Source of the DNA: Treponema bryantii
GTDB taxonomy: Bacteria; Spirochaetota; Spirochaetia; Treponematales; Treponemataceae
Reading direction: 5' to 3'
DNA length: 64,000 nucleotides
Assembly (NCBI RefSeq): GCF_900111035.1
Contig: NZ_FOFU01000003.1
Location: forward strand, 356,426-420,425
Part shown: piece after piece, positions 54,183-61,324 of the stretch
Layout: each line of letters opens with the position of its first letter
Numbering within the stretch: position 1 is the first letter of the stretch
Made by a program: the position numbers and the translations under genes
The notes under the pieces: model-generated
The model's input: the letters and a program-made list of their open reading frames with translations, nothing else
Told to the model about the DNA's origin: nothing
Database searches by the model: none

Positions 54183-55319
54183 CTATCTGCGGCTCTTTAC
54201 ATCTTCAATAGAGAGTTTTGCAGTTGCAACTTCAAGTTCTTTTTCAGAAAGTGCTGCCATAGCTCTAAGTTCTTCCTGGTTGTATGGAAGTGCATCTACG
54301 AAGTACTTAGCATAAGATGCATAGTCTTCTGGAGAAGCAACATAAAGATATGGGAAGTTTACGTCATAGAAACCATTTGTTGATACGGCATAGTTTCCTT
54401 TGATTGCATTGTAAACGAGCATGAATGCGATAAGTGGGTCACAGTAGTGTCCGCCAGATTCAGCAGCCATACCACCGCTCTTAAGCTGTTCGTCGAGGTC
54501 TGCAAGGAAGTCTGTAGAAACTACAGCGATCTTTCCTTTCTTACCCATAGATTCAATAGCAGCAAGAGCACCTACGAGAGTATCTCCACCACCACCAGCA
54601 ACGATCAAAGCGTCGATGTCTGGGTTAGCGTTGATGATAGCTTCTGCAGTAGAACGTCCTGTATCAGATGTTGTTCCACCGTACTGTGGTTCAAGAAGTT
54701 CAATTTTGTTAGAGTGTGAAGCATTCCACTTTTCAACACCCTGCTTGTATCCCTTCCAGCGGAGAAGGAATGTAGCGTCACCAGCTTCCCATCCTTCAAG
54801 AGCGATTTTCTTATTTCCTTTTTCAGCAAGAATTGTTACGAGTTTTTCACCGTTTTCTACTTCGTTCTCATGTACAGCTCCAACAAAGTATGGAGATCTT
54901 GCAGCAAGAGCATATTCGTTAGGGTTTGTTTCTTCACTGATGATGCGGAAGAACTGTGCACAGTAAACTTTGTTCTGTGTACATGTGTTGATTACAGAAG
55001 TCATTTCAGCAGAAGCTGAGTTACAGATGATGATACCGTCACAACCGGCAGCACTCAAAGTTTCTGCAGAGCTTGTTACGTTCTCAGAGATATGTCCCTG
55101 GTCAACATACATAACCTGTACGTCGAGGGCCTTTGCAGCTGCGTCTACGATGCGCTTACACTGGCTACCAAGAGTATCAGTAGAACTCCAGATAGAAACA
55201 CCAATTTTAATCTTCTTTTCTTCAGAAGATGCACTAGATCCTGCCTGCTTCTTTGAACAAGAAACAAGAGCCGTTCCAAGTAAAGCTACAGTAACGAGCA
55301 TACTTAAAATTTTTCTCAT
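54183..55319 (-). CDS. sugar ABC transporter substrate-binding lipoprotein
   Basis: 378 residues. A lipobox (ALVSC) is followed by a Ser-rich tether. The periplasmic-binding fold of the ribose/galactose group is visible: KIGVSIWSSTDTLGSQCKRIVDAAAKAL, ADGIII-type strand AAGCDGIIICNSAS, and NPDIDALIVAGGGGDTLVGALAAIESMG. It captures a sugar outside the membrane for the two-permease importer. The ligand is unknown. GGAGG lies before the ATG. First gene of the operon. Confidence 0.9.
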   Translation of the reverse strand: MRKILSMLVTVALLGTALVSCSKKQAGSSASSEEKKIKIGVSIWSSTDTLGSQCKRIVDAAAKALDVQVMYVDQGHISENVTSSAETLSAAGCDGIIICNSASAEMTSVINTCTQNKVYCAQFFRIISEETNPNEYALAARSPYFVGAVHENEVENGEKLVTILAEKGNKKIALEGWEAGDATFLLRWKGYKQGVEKWNASHSNKIELLEPQYGGTTSDTGRSTAEAIINANPDIDALIVAGGGGDTLVGALAAIESMGKKGKIAVVSTDFLADLDEQLKSGGMAAESGGHYCDPLIAFMLVYNAIKGNYAVSTNGFYDVNFPYLYVASPEDYASYAKYFVDALPYNQEELRAMAALSEKELEVATAKLSIEDVKSRR

Positions 55320-55358
55320 CTAATTTTCCTCCTAATAGATGCATTTTTTTATAGCCCA

Positions 55359-55387
55359 ATCATAGAGTGGAATTTGTGAGAATTGAA
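55359..55387 (-). promoter_or_regulatory. promoter of the sugar ABC operon
   Basis: On the minus strand: TTCAAT (55387-55382), 17 bases, TATGAT (55364-55359). A leader of ~35 bases carries the GGAGG. Confidence 0.55.
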
Positions 55388-55507
55388 TAAAGATTTTTAG
55401 GAATTTATTTTGAAATTTTTAGGTATGTTTAGTGCAAAAACATAGTGTAGGGGATTTTTCTTAGAAAACTTTAAAAATTTTTGGTAAAAATTGTTAGATA
55501 TTTTACG

Positions 55508-55549
55508 ATAAAACAACCAGCTGCAGCAGGAAGTGTGCAGCTGGTTGTT
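55508..55549 (-). terminator. intrinsic terminator of the small lipoprotein gene
   Basis: A perfect 13-bp stem AACAACCAGCTGC (55512-55524) with GCAGCTGGTTGTT (55537-55549); on the minus strand the stem is followed by a short T run. Confidence 0.75.
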
Positions 55550-55622
55550 GGATGTTGTTGGTTTATTCTAAAAAACGAATCAAATTGGAAGATTCAGCTT
55601 TTATCATTTTGATTTTTATGTA

Positions 55623-56063
55623 TTAGTCTGTGATAGTAATGGTTTTAGTGATAGTTTGACTTTTATTTCCTTTCTTATCAACAAGATATGCTTTTACAGT
55701 ATAAGTTCCAGTAAAATTAAAATAAATTTCGTTCCACCATGAAGCTTGATACTCATAATCTTGTGATGTTATTTGTAATGTGTCATAGGTTTTGAAGTCA
55801 TCAAAAGATATACGCAGTTCTGTTACATCAAAGTCTGGATCATAAAAATCAACAACTACAGCAAAATGATCTGAATTTGAAACTGTAGTTAATCTAGGCC
55901 AGTTTTGGATACCTGTATCAGTATCAATTACTGGTTTTTTGTTAGTACAGAATAATTCATTTATAACTGGTGCTGTACCATGATCTTCTTCTGGTTGTTT
56001 ACATCCTGCCAATGCGAGAGCCATAACTGCTAAAAACAGTCCAAATAACATTTTTCTTTTCAT
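55623..56063 (-). CDS. small lipoprotein, unknown function
   Basis: 146 residues. The lipobox LALAGC gives a lipid-anchored N-terminus. The mature part looks like one Ig- or PKD-like beta-sandwich (ITSQDYEYQ... FTGTYTVKAYLVDKKGNKSQTITKTITI). GGAGG is upstream of the ATG. No family name can be given. It is a single-gene unit with its own terminator. Confidence 0.65.
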   Translation of the reverse strand: MKRKMLFGLFLAVMALALAGCKQPEEDHGTAPVINELFCTNKKPVIDTDTGIQNWPRLTTVSNSDHFAVVVDFYDPDFDVTELRISFDDFKTYDTLQITSQDYEYQASWWNEIYFNFTGTYTVKAYLVDKKGNKSQTITKTITITD

Positions 56064-56180
56064 ACTTTTTTTCCTCCTAAGTTGAAAATCTATTTAAAAA
56101 TATCCTATAGATAAAAAAATGTGAAGAATCAGTTTGTCAATTTTAAGAAAAAATATTTTTTAAAATATGCGATATTTGCA

Positions 56181-56209
56181 TTGACATAAAATATTCTTTT
56201 TGATATATT
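56181..56209 (+). promoter_or_regulatory. tRNA-Leu promoter
   Basis: Consensus TTGACA (56181-56186), 17 bases, TATATT (56204-56209). The tRNA begins 17 bases later. Confidence 0.85.
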
Positions 56210-56225
56210 CATTATCACATTCCGC

Positions 56226-56306
<81 letters not shown>

Positions 56307-56307
<1 letters not shown>

Positions 56308-56340
56308 AAAGGCTTCCTGAATAAGGAAGCCTTTTCTTTT
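56307..56340 (+). terminator. intrinsic terminator after tRNA-Leu
   Basis: AAAAGGCTTCCT pairs with AGGAAGCCTTTT, followed by T-rich sequence. Confidence 0.9.
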
Positions 56341-56342
56341 TA

Positions 56343-56429
56343 ACCTCGGATGGGGGCGTTACGGGGGCGGAGCCCCCGTTAGAAAGGGTAGGCCGCAACG
56401 AAGTGCGGCCGAGGGGAAGACTTTCCCCT
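56343..56429. repeat. GC-rich three-hairpin intergenic element
   Basis: Three consecutive perfect hairpins: ACGGGGGC/GCCCCCGT (56361-56379), GGCCGCA/TGCGGCC (56391-56410), GGGGAA/TTCCCC (56413-56428). Far more GC-rich than its surroundings. It resembles a widespread dispersed repeat that yields spurious short ORFs. Confidence 0.65.
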
Positions 56430-56475
56430 ATGTATCTATATCCCGAAAAAATCACACTTATACGAAAAATCTCTG

Positions 56476-56503
56476 TTGACTTCTGCCGTGGATGTGCTAC
56501 AAT
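56476..56503 (+). promoter_or_regulatory. promoter of the UgpC-like ATPase gene
   Basis: TTGACT (56476-56481), 16 bases, TACAAT (56498-56503), then AAGGAGG as RBS before the ATG at 56541. Confidence 0.75.
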
Positions 56504-56540
56504 AGGTCTAATAATATAACCCTTAAGGAGGCCACATAAA

Positions 56541-57662
56541 ATGGCAAAGGTAGAACTTAAAGGTATTGGTAAGGTTTACGACGGCGGTGTTCGTGCTGTA
56601 AACAATGCTAATATCACTATTGAAGACAAGGAATTCTGCGTATTCGTAGGTCCTTCTGGATGCGGTAAGTCAACAACTCTCCGTATGATTGCTGGTTTGG
56701 AAGATATTACTGAAGGTAAGCTCTTCATTGACGGTATTGAAATGAACGACGTTCCTCCAAAGGATCGTGATATCGCCATGGTATTCCAGAACTACGCTCT
56801 TTATCCACATATGACTGTTTATGATAACATGGCATTTGGATTGAAGATTCGTAAGATGGACAAGGCAGAAATCGATCGCCGTGTTCGCGATGCTGCTAAA
56901 CAGCTTGACCTTACACAGTACCTCGATCGTAAGCCAAAGGCTCTCTCTGGTGGACAGAGACAGCGTGTTGCTGTAGGTCGTGCTATCGTACGTAACCCTA
57001 AAGTATTCTTGTTCGATGAACCTCTTTCAAACCTCGATGCTAAGCTCCGTGTAACAATGCGTTCTGAATTGGCTGGTCTTCATAACAGACTCCAGGCTAC
57101 AATGATCTACGTAACACACGACCAGATCGAAGCTATGACTCTTGGTACAAAGATCGTTGTAATGAAGGACGGAGTTATCCAGCAGATTGGTGCTCCACTT
57201 TACCTCTACAACAACCCAATCAACAAGTTCGTAGCAGGATTCATCGGAACTCCTCCAATGAACTTCTTGACTGTAAAGGTTCTTGAGAAGAACGGTAAGA
57301 TCGTTTGTGACGAAGGTTCTTTCGAAATCAACCCTACAGACGAGCAGGCTAAGAGCTTGAAAGACTATGTTGGTAAGGAAGTATCATTCGGTATTCGTCC
57401 TGAAGACCTCACATACGTTGACAAGCCAGCTGCAAAAGATGATATGCAGATGAAGATTACTAACAAGGAACCACTTGGTGCTGAAACACACCTCTACCTT
57501 GTTTCTAACAAAGGTCAGTCTATCATCGCTAAGACAACTGCAAATGCTGAATTCCGCCTAGGGGACTCAGTAAACGTTGTTCCTAACATGGAAAAGGCTA
57601 AGTTCTTCGCTCTCGACGAAGGCGAGCTCAACATCTGTGACAGCATTGAAAAGAAGTGGTAA
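56541..57662 (+). CDS. ugpC: UgpC/MsmK/MalK-type carbohydrate ABC ATPase (orphan)
   Basis: 373 residues. The ATPase domain has GPSGCGKST, MVFQNYALYPHMTVYDNMAFGL, signature LSGGQRQRVA and Walker B VFLFDEPLSNLDAKLR. A C-terminal MalK-type OB/TOBE part includes FGIRPEDLTY. No permease or binding-protein genes are adjacent, and the gene has its own strong promoter and terminator, so it may power several CUT1 sugar importers encoded elsewhere, as MsmK/MsmX do. Codon use and the strong signals suggest high expression. Confidence 0.9.
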   Translation: MAKVELKGIGKVYDGGVRAVNNANITIEDKEFCVFVGPSGCGKSTTLRMIAGLEDITEGKLFIDGIEMNDVPPKDRDIAMVFQNYALYPHMTVYDNMAFGLKIRKMDKAEIDRRVRDAAKQLDLTQYLDRKPKALSGGQRQRVAVGRAIVRNPKVFLFDEPLSNLDAKLRVTMRSELAGLHNRLQATMIYVTHDQIEAMTLGTKIVVMKDGVIQQIGAPLYLYNNPINKFVAGFIGTPPMNFLTVKVLEKNGKIVCDEGSFEINPTDEQAKSLKDYVGKEVSFGIRPEDLTYVDKPAAKDDMQMKITNKEPLGAETHLYLVSNKGQSIIAKTTANAEFRLGDSVNVVPNMEKAKFFALDEGELNICDSIEKKW

Positions 57663-57686
57663 TTAACTTCTTGTCATAGTTAATAC

Positions 57687-57718
57687 AAAGACCGTCCGAA
57701 TGGGCGGTCTTTTTTTTA
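57687..57718 (+). terminator. intrinsic terminator after ugpC
   Basis: AAAGACCGTCC (57687-57697) pairs with GGGCGGTCTTT (57702-57712, one G-T), GAAT loop, long T run. Confidence 0.9.
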
Positions 57719-57729
57719 TCTTTTTTTTC

Positions 57730-57738
57730 TGATAGTAT
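57730..57738 (+). promoter_or_regulatory. extended -10, leaderless type, for the RNB gene
   Basis: TGA-TAGTAT (TAGTAT 57733-57738), seven bases to the ATG at 57746. The -35 position falls in the terminator's T run. Confidence 0.35.
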
Positions 57739-57745
57739 AGGCGCT

Positions 57746-59647
57746 ATGAATAAACTTTCTGTTGTTTTATATAAAAATCAGCCTGCGGTTGTTAATGACC
57801 GCGACGGCGATAAATATATCATTAAATTCTGTACACAGCCTGCGAGTCCGGGCGGAAAAAAAGCCGTTTATGGTGAGCAGAAGGTTCGTGAAAAGGATGT
57901 GGTGCTTCTGCATGAAGGTCCGTGTTCTTCTCTGGATGCTGTGCTTGGTTTTTCAACAGAAGGTATGGCGGCTCAGCTTGTAGAAACTTACGAGCTTTTG
58001 ATGTCTGATGAGTCTACTGCCAGTGAAGCAATTTCTCTTTCTGATTTAGCTGAATATTCTCGCGGTGGTTTTAAGGCTGATGAAGCGTGGGCTTTGTATT
58101 CTGTTGCTGCCGGGGATGTTCATTTTCAGATTTCACAGGATGCTCTGAAAAACGGTGAGATTTCTTTTACGCTCCGTTCTGCTGATGAGATTGAAGCACT
58201 TGCTAAAAAACAATATGAAAAAGAGCATGAGTCTGAAATAAGGGCTGCTTTTATTGCTCGTCTTAAAGCTCGTAAACTTGACCTGCCGGAAGATGCAAAA
58301 TTTATGGGTGAAGTTGAAGCTTTTGCCCTTTGTAAAACTGATAAGTCTAAGGTGCTTGCTGATGCAGGTATTTCCCAGACTATAGAAGCGGCACATAAGC
58401 TTTTGATTGATACTGGTATCTGGGACTTTACAAAAAATCCGTATCCGACACGTTTTGGATTCAGCTTTGATTCTGCTAAAGATCAGCTTGGAGCAATGCC
58501 TGAAGAAGAACGTCTTGATGTTCCGGGTGTTGCTTATGCTATAGACAGTGAACATTCTGCAGACCCTGATGACGCTGTTGCTTTTGACGGTGAGTACCTC
58601 TGGGTTCATATTGCAGATCCGGCTTCTTCTGTTGAACCTGATTCAAAAATTGATATAGCGGCGCGAGACCGCGGAACTACCTTGTATATTCCTGAAGGAA
58701 CTTCGCGTATGCTTTGTGAAAGCTGCCTTGAAGATTATGCTCTTGGCCTAAAAGAAGATAGTCATGCCTTGTCTTTCAGAATCAAGCTTGATGATGAAAG
58801 TCAGATTGAAGAGTGTCAGGTTTTCAAAACAAATGTTAAAGTAAAACGCCTTACCTATAAATATGCAGAAGAGCATAAGGAAGATGCTGAACTTAAGCCA
58901 CTTTTTGAAATTGCCCGCAAAAACCGTGAGCGGCGCGAAAAGAATGGGGCTGTCACAATTCAGATGCCTGAGGTTGATATTTCTGTAGATAAGGAAACAA
59001 AGAAAGTAACAATTGAACCTGAGGCTCGTCTTGAATCAAATGAAATGATTGCGGAACTGATGATTTTAGCCGGGGAGGGTGCTGCCCGTTTTGCTTTCAA
59101 AAATCAGATTCCGTTTATGTATATTAGTCAGGAAGCACCGGATTTTCCTGGAAATCTTCCGGATGGCTGGGCAGGACAGTTTGCCCGTATTAAGTGCATG
59201 AGAAAACGTTCTGTTGGAATTACACCTGCTCCTCATGCAGGGCTTGGCGTTTCATTCTATAGTCAGGTAACTTCGCCGCTTCGCCGTTACGGAGATTTGA
59301 TTTCTCATGAACAGCTTCGCGCCTTTATTGATGGCCGCCATCTTATTGCAAAAGACGATATGCTCGAACGTGTTGCCGCCGGAGATGCTGCATCGATTGC
59401 AGCAAAAAAAGCAAGCCGCCAGAGCGATACTCACTGGAAACTTGTTTATCTTCTGCAGAATCCAGATCAGGAATACGAAGCTTTCTGCATTGACCGCCGC
59501 GGAAACGATGCGCTGTTCTTAATTCCTTCATTGGATATGCAGGCAACACTTCATAACTGCAGCGACGTTCAGTTGAATGATGCTGCACGACTTAAAGTTT
59601 CTAAGGTTGATATCCCGGAACAGAAGGTAGATTTTAAGCGTAACTAA
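57746..59647 (+). CDS. RNB-family 3'-5' exoribonuclease (RNase II-like)
   Basis: 633 residues. The RNB catalytic domain (~255-545) has YAIDSEHSADPDDAVAF with the acidic metal ligands, a HIADPASSVEPDSKIDIAARDRGTTLYIPEG block and VTSPLRRYGDLISHEQL near its end. The N-terminal ~240 residues carry no well-formed cold-shock motif that I can see; the C-terminus may be a degenerate S1-like fold. It degrades single-stranded RNA in the cytoplasm. The family in spirochetes is divergent, so RNase II versus RNase R naming is left open. Confidence 0.85.
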   Translation: MNKLSVVLYKNQPAVVNDRDGDKYIIKFCTQPASPGGKKAVYGEQKVREKDVVLLHEGPCSSLDAVLGFSTEGMAAQLVETYELLMSDESTASEAISLSDLAEYSRGGFKADEAWALYSVAAGDVHFQISQDALKNGEISFTLRSADEIEALAKKQYEKEHESEIRAAFIARLKARKLDLPEDAKFMGEVEAFALCKTDKSKVLADAGISQTIEAAHKLLIDTGIWDFTKNPYPTRFGFSFDSAKDQLGAMPEEERLDVPGVAYAIDSEHSADPDDAVAFDGEYLWVHIADPASSVEPDSKIDIAARDRGTTLYIPEGTSRMLCESCLEDYALGLKEDSHALSFRIKLDDESQIEECQVFKTNVKVKRLTYKYAEEHKEDAELKPLFEIARKNRERREKNGAVTIQMPEVDISVDKETKKVTIEPEARLESNEMIAELMILAGEGAARFAFKNQIPFMYISQEAPDFPGNLPDGWAGQFARIKCMRKRSVGITPAPHAGLGVSFYSQVTSPLRRYGDLISHEQLRAFIDGRHLIAKDDMLERVAAGDAASIAAKKASRQSDTHWKLVYLLQNPDQEYEAFCIDRRGNDALFLIPSLDMQATLHNCSDVQLNDAARLKVSKVDIPEQKVDFKRN

Positions 59648-59648
59648 A

Positions 59649-59719
59649 GTCACCTTCTTAATAACCAAAGTTACCCCTATCCCGGTGACAAAAGTCACCA
59701 GAATGTAACCATTGTCACC
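59649..59719. promoter_or_regulatory. array of GTNACC hexamers upstream of the nfeD promoter
   Basis: GTCACC (59649-59654), ATAACC (59661-59666), GTTACC (59670-59675), inverted GGTGAC (59684-59689), GTCACC (59694-59699), GTAACC (59705-59710), GTCACC (59714-59719). Many neighbours are 9-12 bases apart, close to one helical turn. GGTGAC-AAAA-GTCACC is a perfect palindrome. The array ends just before the -35. Confidence 0.6.
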
Positions 59720-59720
59720 G

Positions 59721-59749
59721 TTGAATTCTCACCACACTGGCCGTATATT
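59721..59749 (+). promoter_or_regulatory. promoter of the NfeD/SPFH operon
   Basis: TTGAAT (59721-59726), 17 bases, TATATT (59744-59749). Confidence 0.75.
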
Positions 59750-59760
59750 AGACTCGTGAG

Positions 59761-59839
59761 GTAAGGCCGTATGCGTCGGTCTTACTCAGCAGATTTTGCT
59801 TCCGCAAAACTGCGGTATCGCACATCCTTGTGCGACCGC
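59761..59839 (+). promoter_or_regulatory. structured leader with three hairpins
   Basis: Hairpin 1: GTAAGGCCG (59761-59769) with CGGTCTTAC (59777-59785). Hairpin 2: GCAGATTTTGC (59789-59799) with GCAAAACTGC (59804-59813), TTCC loop. Hairpin 3: TCGCACA (59818-59824) with TGTGCGA (59829-59835), extended by GCGG/CCGC. Hairpins 2 and 3 share two bases at 59812-59813, so they compete slightly. A double RBS (GGAGG, AGGAGG) follows. Confidence 0.5.
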
Positions 59840-59863
59840 TGCCGCGGAGGTTAGGAGGTAGAT

Positions 59864-60316
59864 ATGGACAGTATTATTTCAGTTTTAGCTGATAATCTTC
59901 CCTGGGTCTGGGTTGGAATTACAATTATCTGTGTGTTGATTGAATCTCTTACTCTTTCCCTTACTACCATCTGGTTTGGAATCAGTGCGTTTGTCATGGT
60001 TTTCCTTGCATTTACGCCTCTTCCTTTTCCAGCTCAGTTATTCATCTTTGTTGCACTTGCTCTTGTGCTTTTGATTTTTACACGTCCTGTTGTAAAGCAG
60101 AAGCTTAATCAGAAAAAGATAGCAACAAACTATGAGCGGATTATAGGACAGATAGCAGTAGTTACAAAGAAAATCACAGCTCTCGACAAGGGTTCTGTAA
60201 AAATCAATGGTATGGAATGGACTGCTGCCGTAAAAGAGGATATCACTCTTGAAGAGGGTAGTAAGTGCATTGTCGAAGAAATTGCCGGTGTTACGGCATA
60301 TGTAAAACAGATTTAG
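59864..60316 (+). CDS. NfeD-family membrane protein
   Basis: 150 residues. Three membrane helices (~10-80) are followed by a C-terminal OB-fold domain (NYERIIGQIAVVTKKITALDKGSVKINGMEWTAA). This is the short NfeD form without the ClpP-like protease domain. NfeD proteins pair with SPFH/stomatin proteins in membrane microdomains; the SPFH gene follows after 46 bases. Role: membrane quality control or organisation, by family knowledge. Confidence 0.85.
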   Translation: MDSIISVLADNLPWVWVGITIICVLIESLTLSLTTIWFGISAFVMVFLAFTPLPFPAQLFIFVALALVLLIFTRPVVKQKLNQKKIATNYERIIGQIAVVTKKITALDKGSVKINGMEWTAAVKEDITLEEGSKCIVEEIAGVTAYVKQI

Positions 60317-60342
60317 ATTCCGAAACAAGTTCGGGATGACAG
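60317..60342. repeat. short palindromic repeat between nfeD and the SPFH gene
   Basis: CCGAA (60320-60324) pairs with TTCGG (60330-60334), flanked by ATT and GATGAC. The CCGAAACAAGTTCGGGATGAC wording is a well-known dispersed bacterial repeat type. Confidence 0.5.
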
Positions 60343-60362
60343 TGAATTAGGAGGATTTAGAA

Positions 60363-61247
60363 ATGATTTACGTAATTATCGCAGTTGCAGTTTTGGTTAT
60401 GATTCTGATTATTACAAACATCAGAATTGTTTCTCAGTCTAATGCTTTTGTTATTGAACGCCTTGGTGCTTACCATGGAACATGGAATGTAGGACTTCAT
60501 GTGAAGATGCCGTTTCTTGACCGTATTGCCAAGAAGGTTTCTCTGAAGGAAAAAGTTTTTGACTTTCCTCCACAGCCAGTAATTACACGTGATAACGTAA
60601 CTATGATGATTGATACTGTAGTTTATTTTCAGATTACAGATCCAAAGCTTTATACATACGGTGTTGAAAAACCAATCAACGCTCTTGAAAATCTTAGTGC
60701 TACAACTTTGCGTAACATTATCGGTGAACTGGAGCTTGATGAGTCTTTGACAAGCCGCGACGTTATCAACACTAAGATGCGTTCTATTCTTGATGAAGCA
60801 ACAGATCCTTGGGGAATCAAGGTAAACCGTGTAGAGGTTAAGAATATTGAACCTCCAGCAGCAATCCGCGATGCAATGGAAAAGCAGATGAAAGCTGAAC
60901 GCGAGCGCCGTGAGCAGATTCTTATTGCAGAAGGTCACAAGCAGTCTGCAATCCTCGAAGCTGAAGGTCAGAAACAGGCTTTGATTCTTGAAGCAGAAGC
61001 GCACAAGGAAGCTGCAATTCAGAAGGCAAAGGGTGAAGCTGAAGCTATCCGCGAAGTTCAGCAGGCTAAGGCCGAAGGTCTTAAGATGCTCCGCGATGCT
61101 GGAATGGACGACAAGGTTCTTAAGCTCCGCAGCCTCGAAGCTTTCGAAGTTGCAAGTAACGGTCAGGCAACAAAGATTATTGTTCCATCAGATTTGCAGA
61201 ACTTAGCAGGTGTAGTTACAAGTGTAGCTGAGATTGCGAAGAAATAA
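60363..61247 (+). CDS. SPFH/band-7 protein (stomatin/QmcA-like)
   Basis: 294 residues. An N-terminal membrane helix (~2-20) is followed by the band-7 domain (IVSQSNAFVIERLGAYHGTWNVGLHVKMPFLDRI to ~190) and a coiled coil rich in Ala/Glu/Lys (~180-235). NRVEVKNIEPP is a typical QmcA/paraslipin motif. GGAGG precedes the ATG. It forms large membrane rings with NfeD. Confidence 0.9.
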   Translation: MIYVIIAVAVLVMILIITNIRIVSQSNAFVIERLGAYHGTWNVGLHVKMPFLDRIAKKVSLKEKVFDFPPQPVITRDNVTMMIDTVVYFQITDPKLYTYGVEKPINALENLSATTLRNIIGELELDESLTSRDVINTKMRSILDEATDPWGIKVNRVEVKNIEPPAAIRDAMEKQMKAERERREQILIAEGHKQSAILEAEGQKQALILEAEAHKEAAIQKAKGEAEAIREVQQAKAEGLKMLRDAGMDDKVLKLRSLEAFEVASNGQATKIIVPSDLQNLAGVVTSVAEIAKK

Positions 61248-61277
61248 AAAATCCTCACGGAGTTGAGGAGTTCACAG

Positions 61278-61314
61278 AGGGGTAGTTGAGTATGTCGAGA
61301 CTGCCCCTTTTTTT
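61278..61314 (+). terminator. intrinsic terminator after the SPFH gene
   Basis: AGGGG-T-AGT (61278-61286) pairs with ACT-G-CCCCT (61300-61308) with one mismatch, then a T run. Confidence 0.75.
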
Positions 61315-61324
61315 AGGGGAAAAT

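Larger units (their letters stand above)
55320..55622 (-). other. upstream region of the sugar ABC operon
   Basis: 303 bases without a gene, very AT-rich. It holds the operon's promoter (55359-55387) and RBS at one end and the lipoprotein gene's terminator (55512-55549) at the other. No further signal is supported. Confidence 0.6.

Noticed and set aside
55370..55385. A lac-operator-like TTGTGAGAATT near the sugar ABC promoter
   Set aside because: The similarity is limited to one half and the second half is missing; no LacI-type regulator gene is adjacent.
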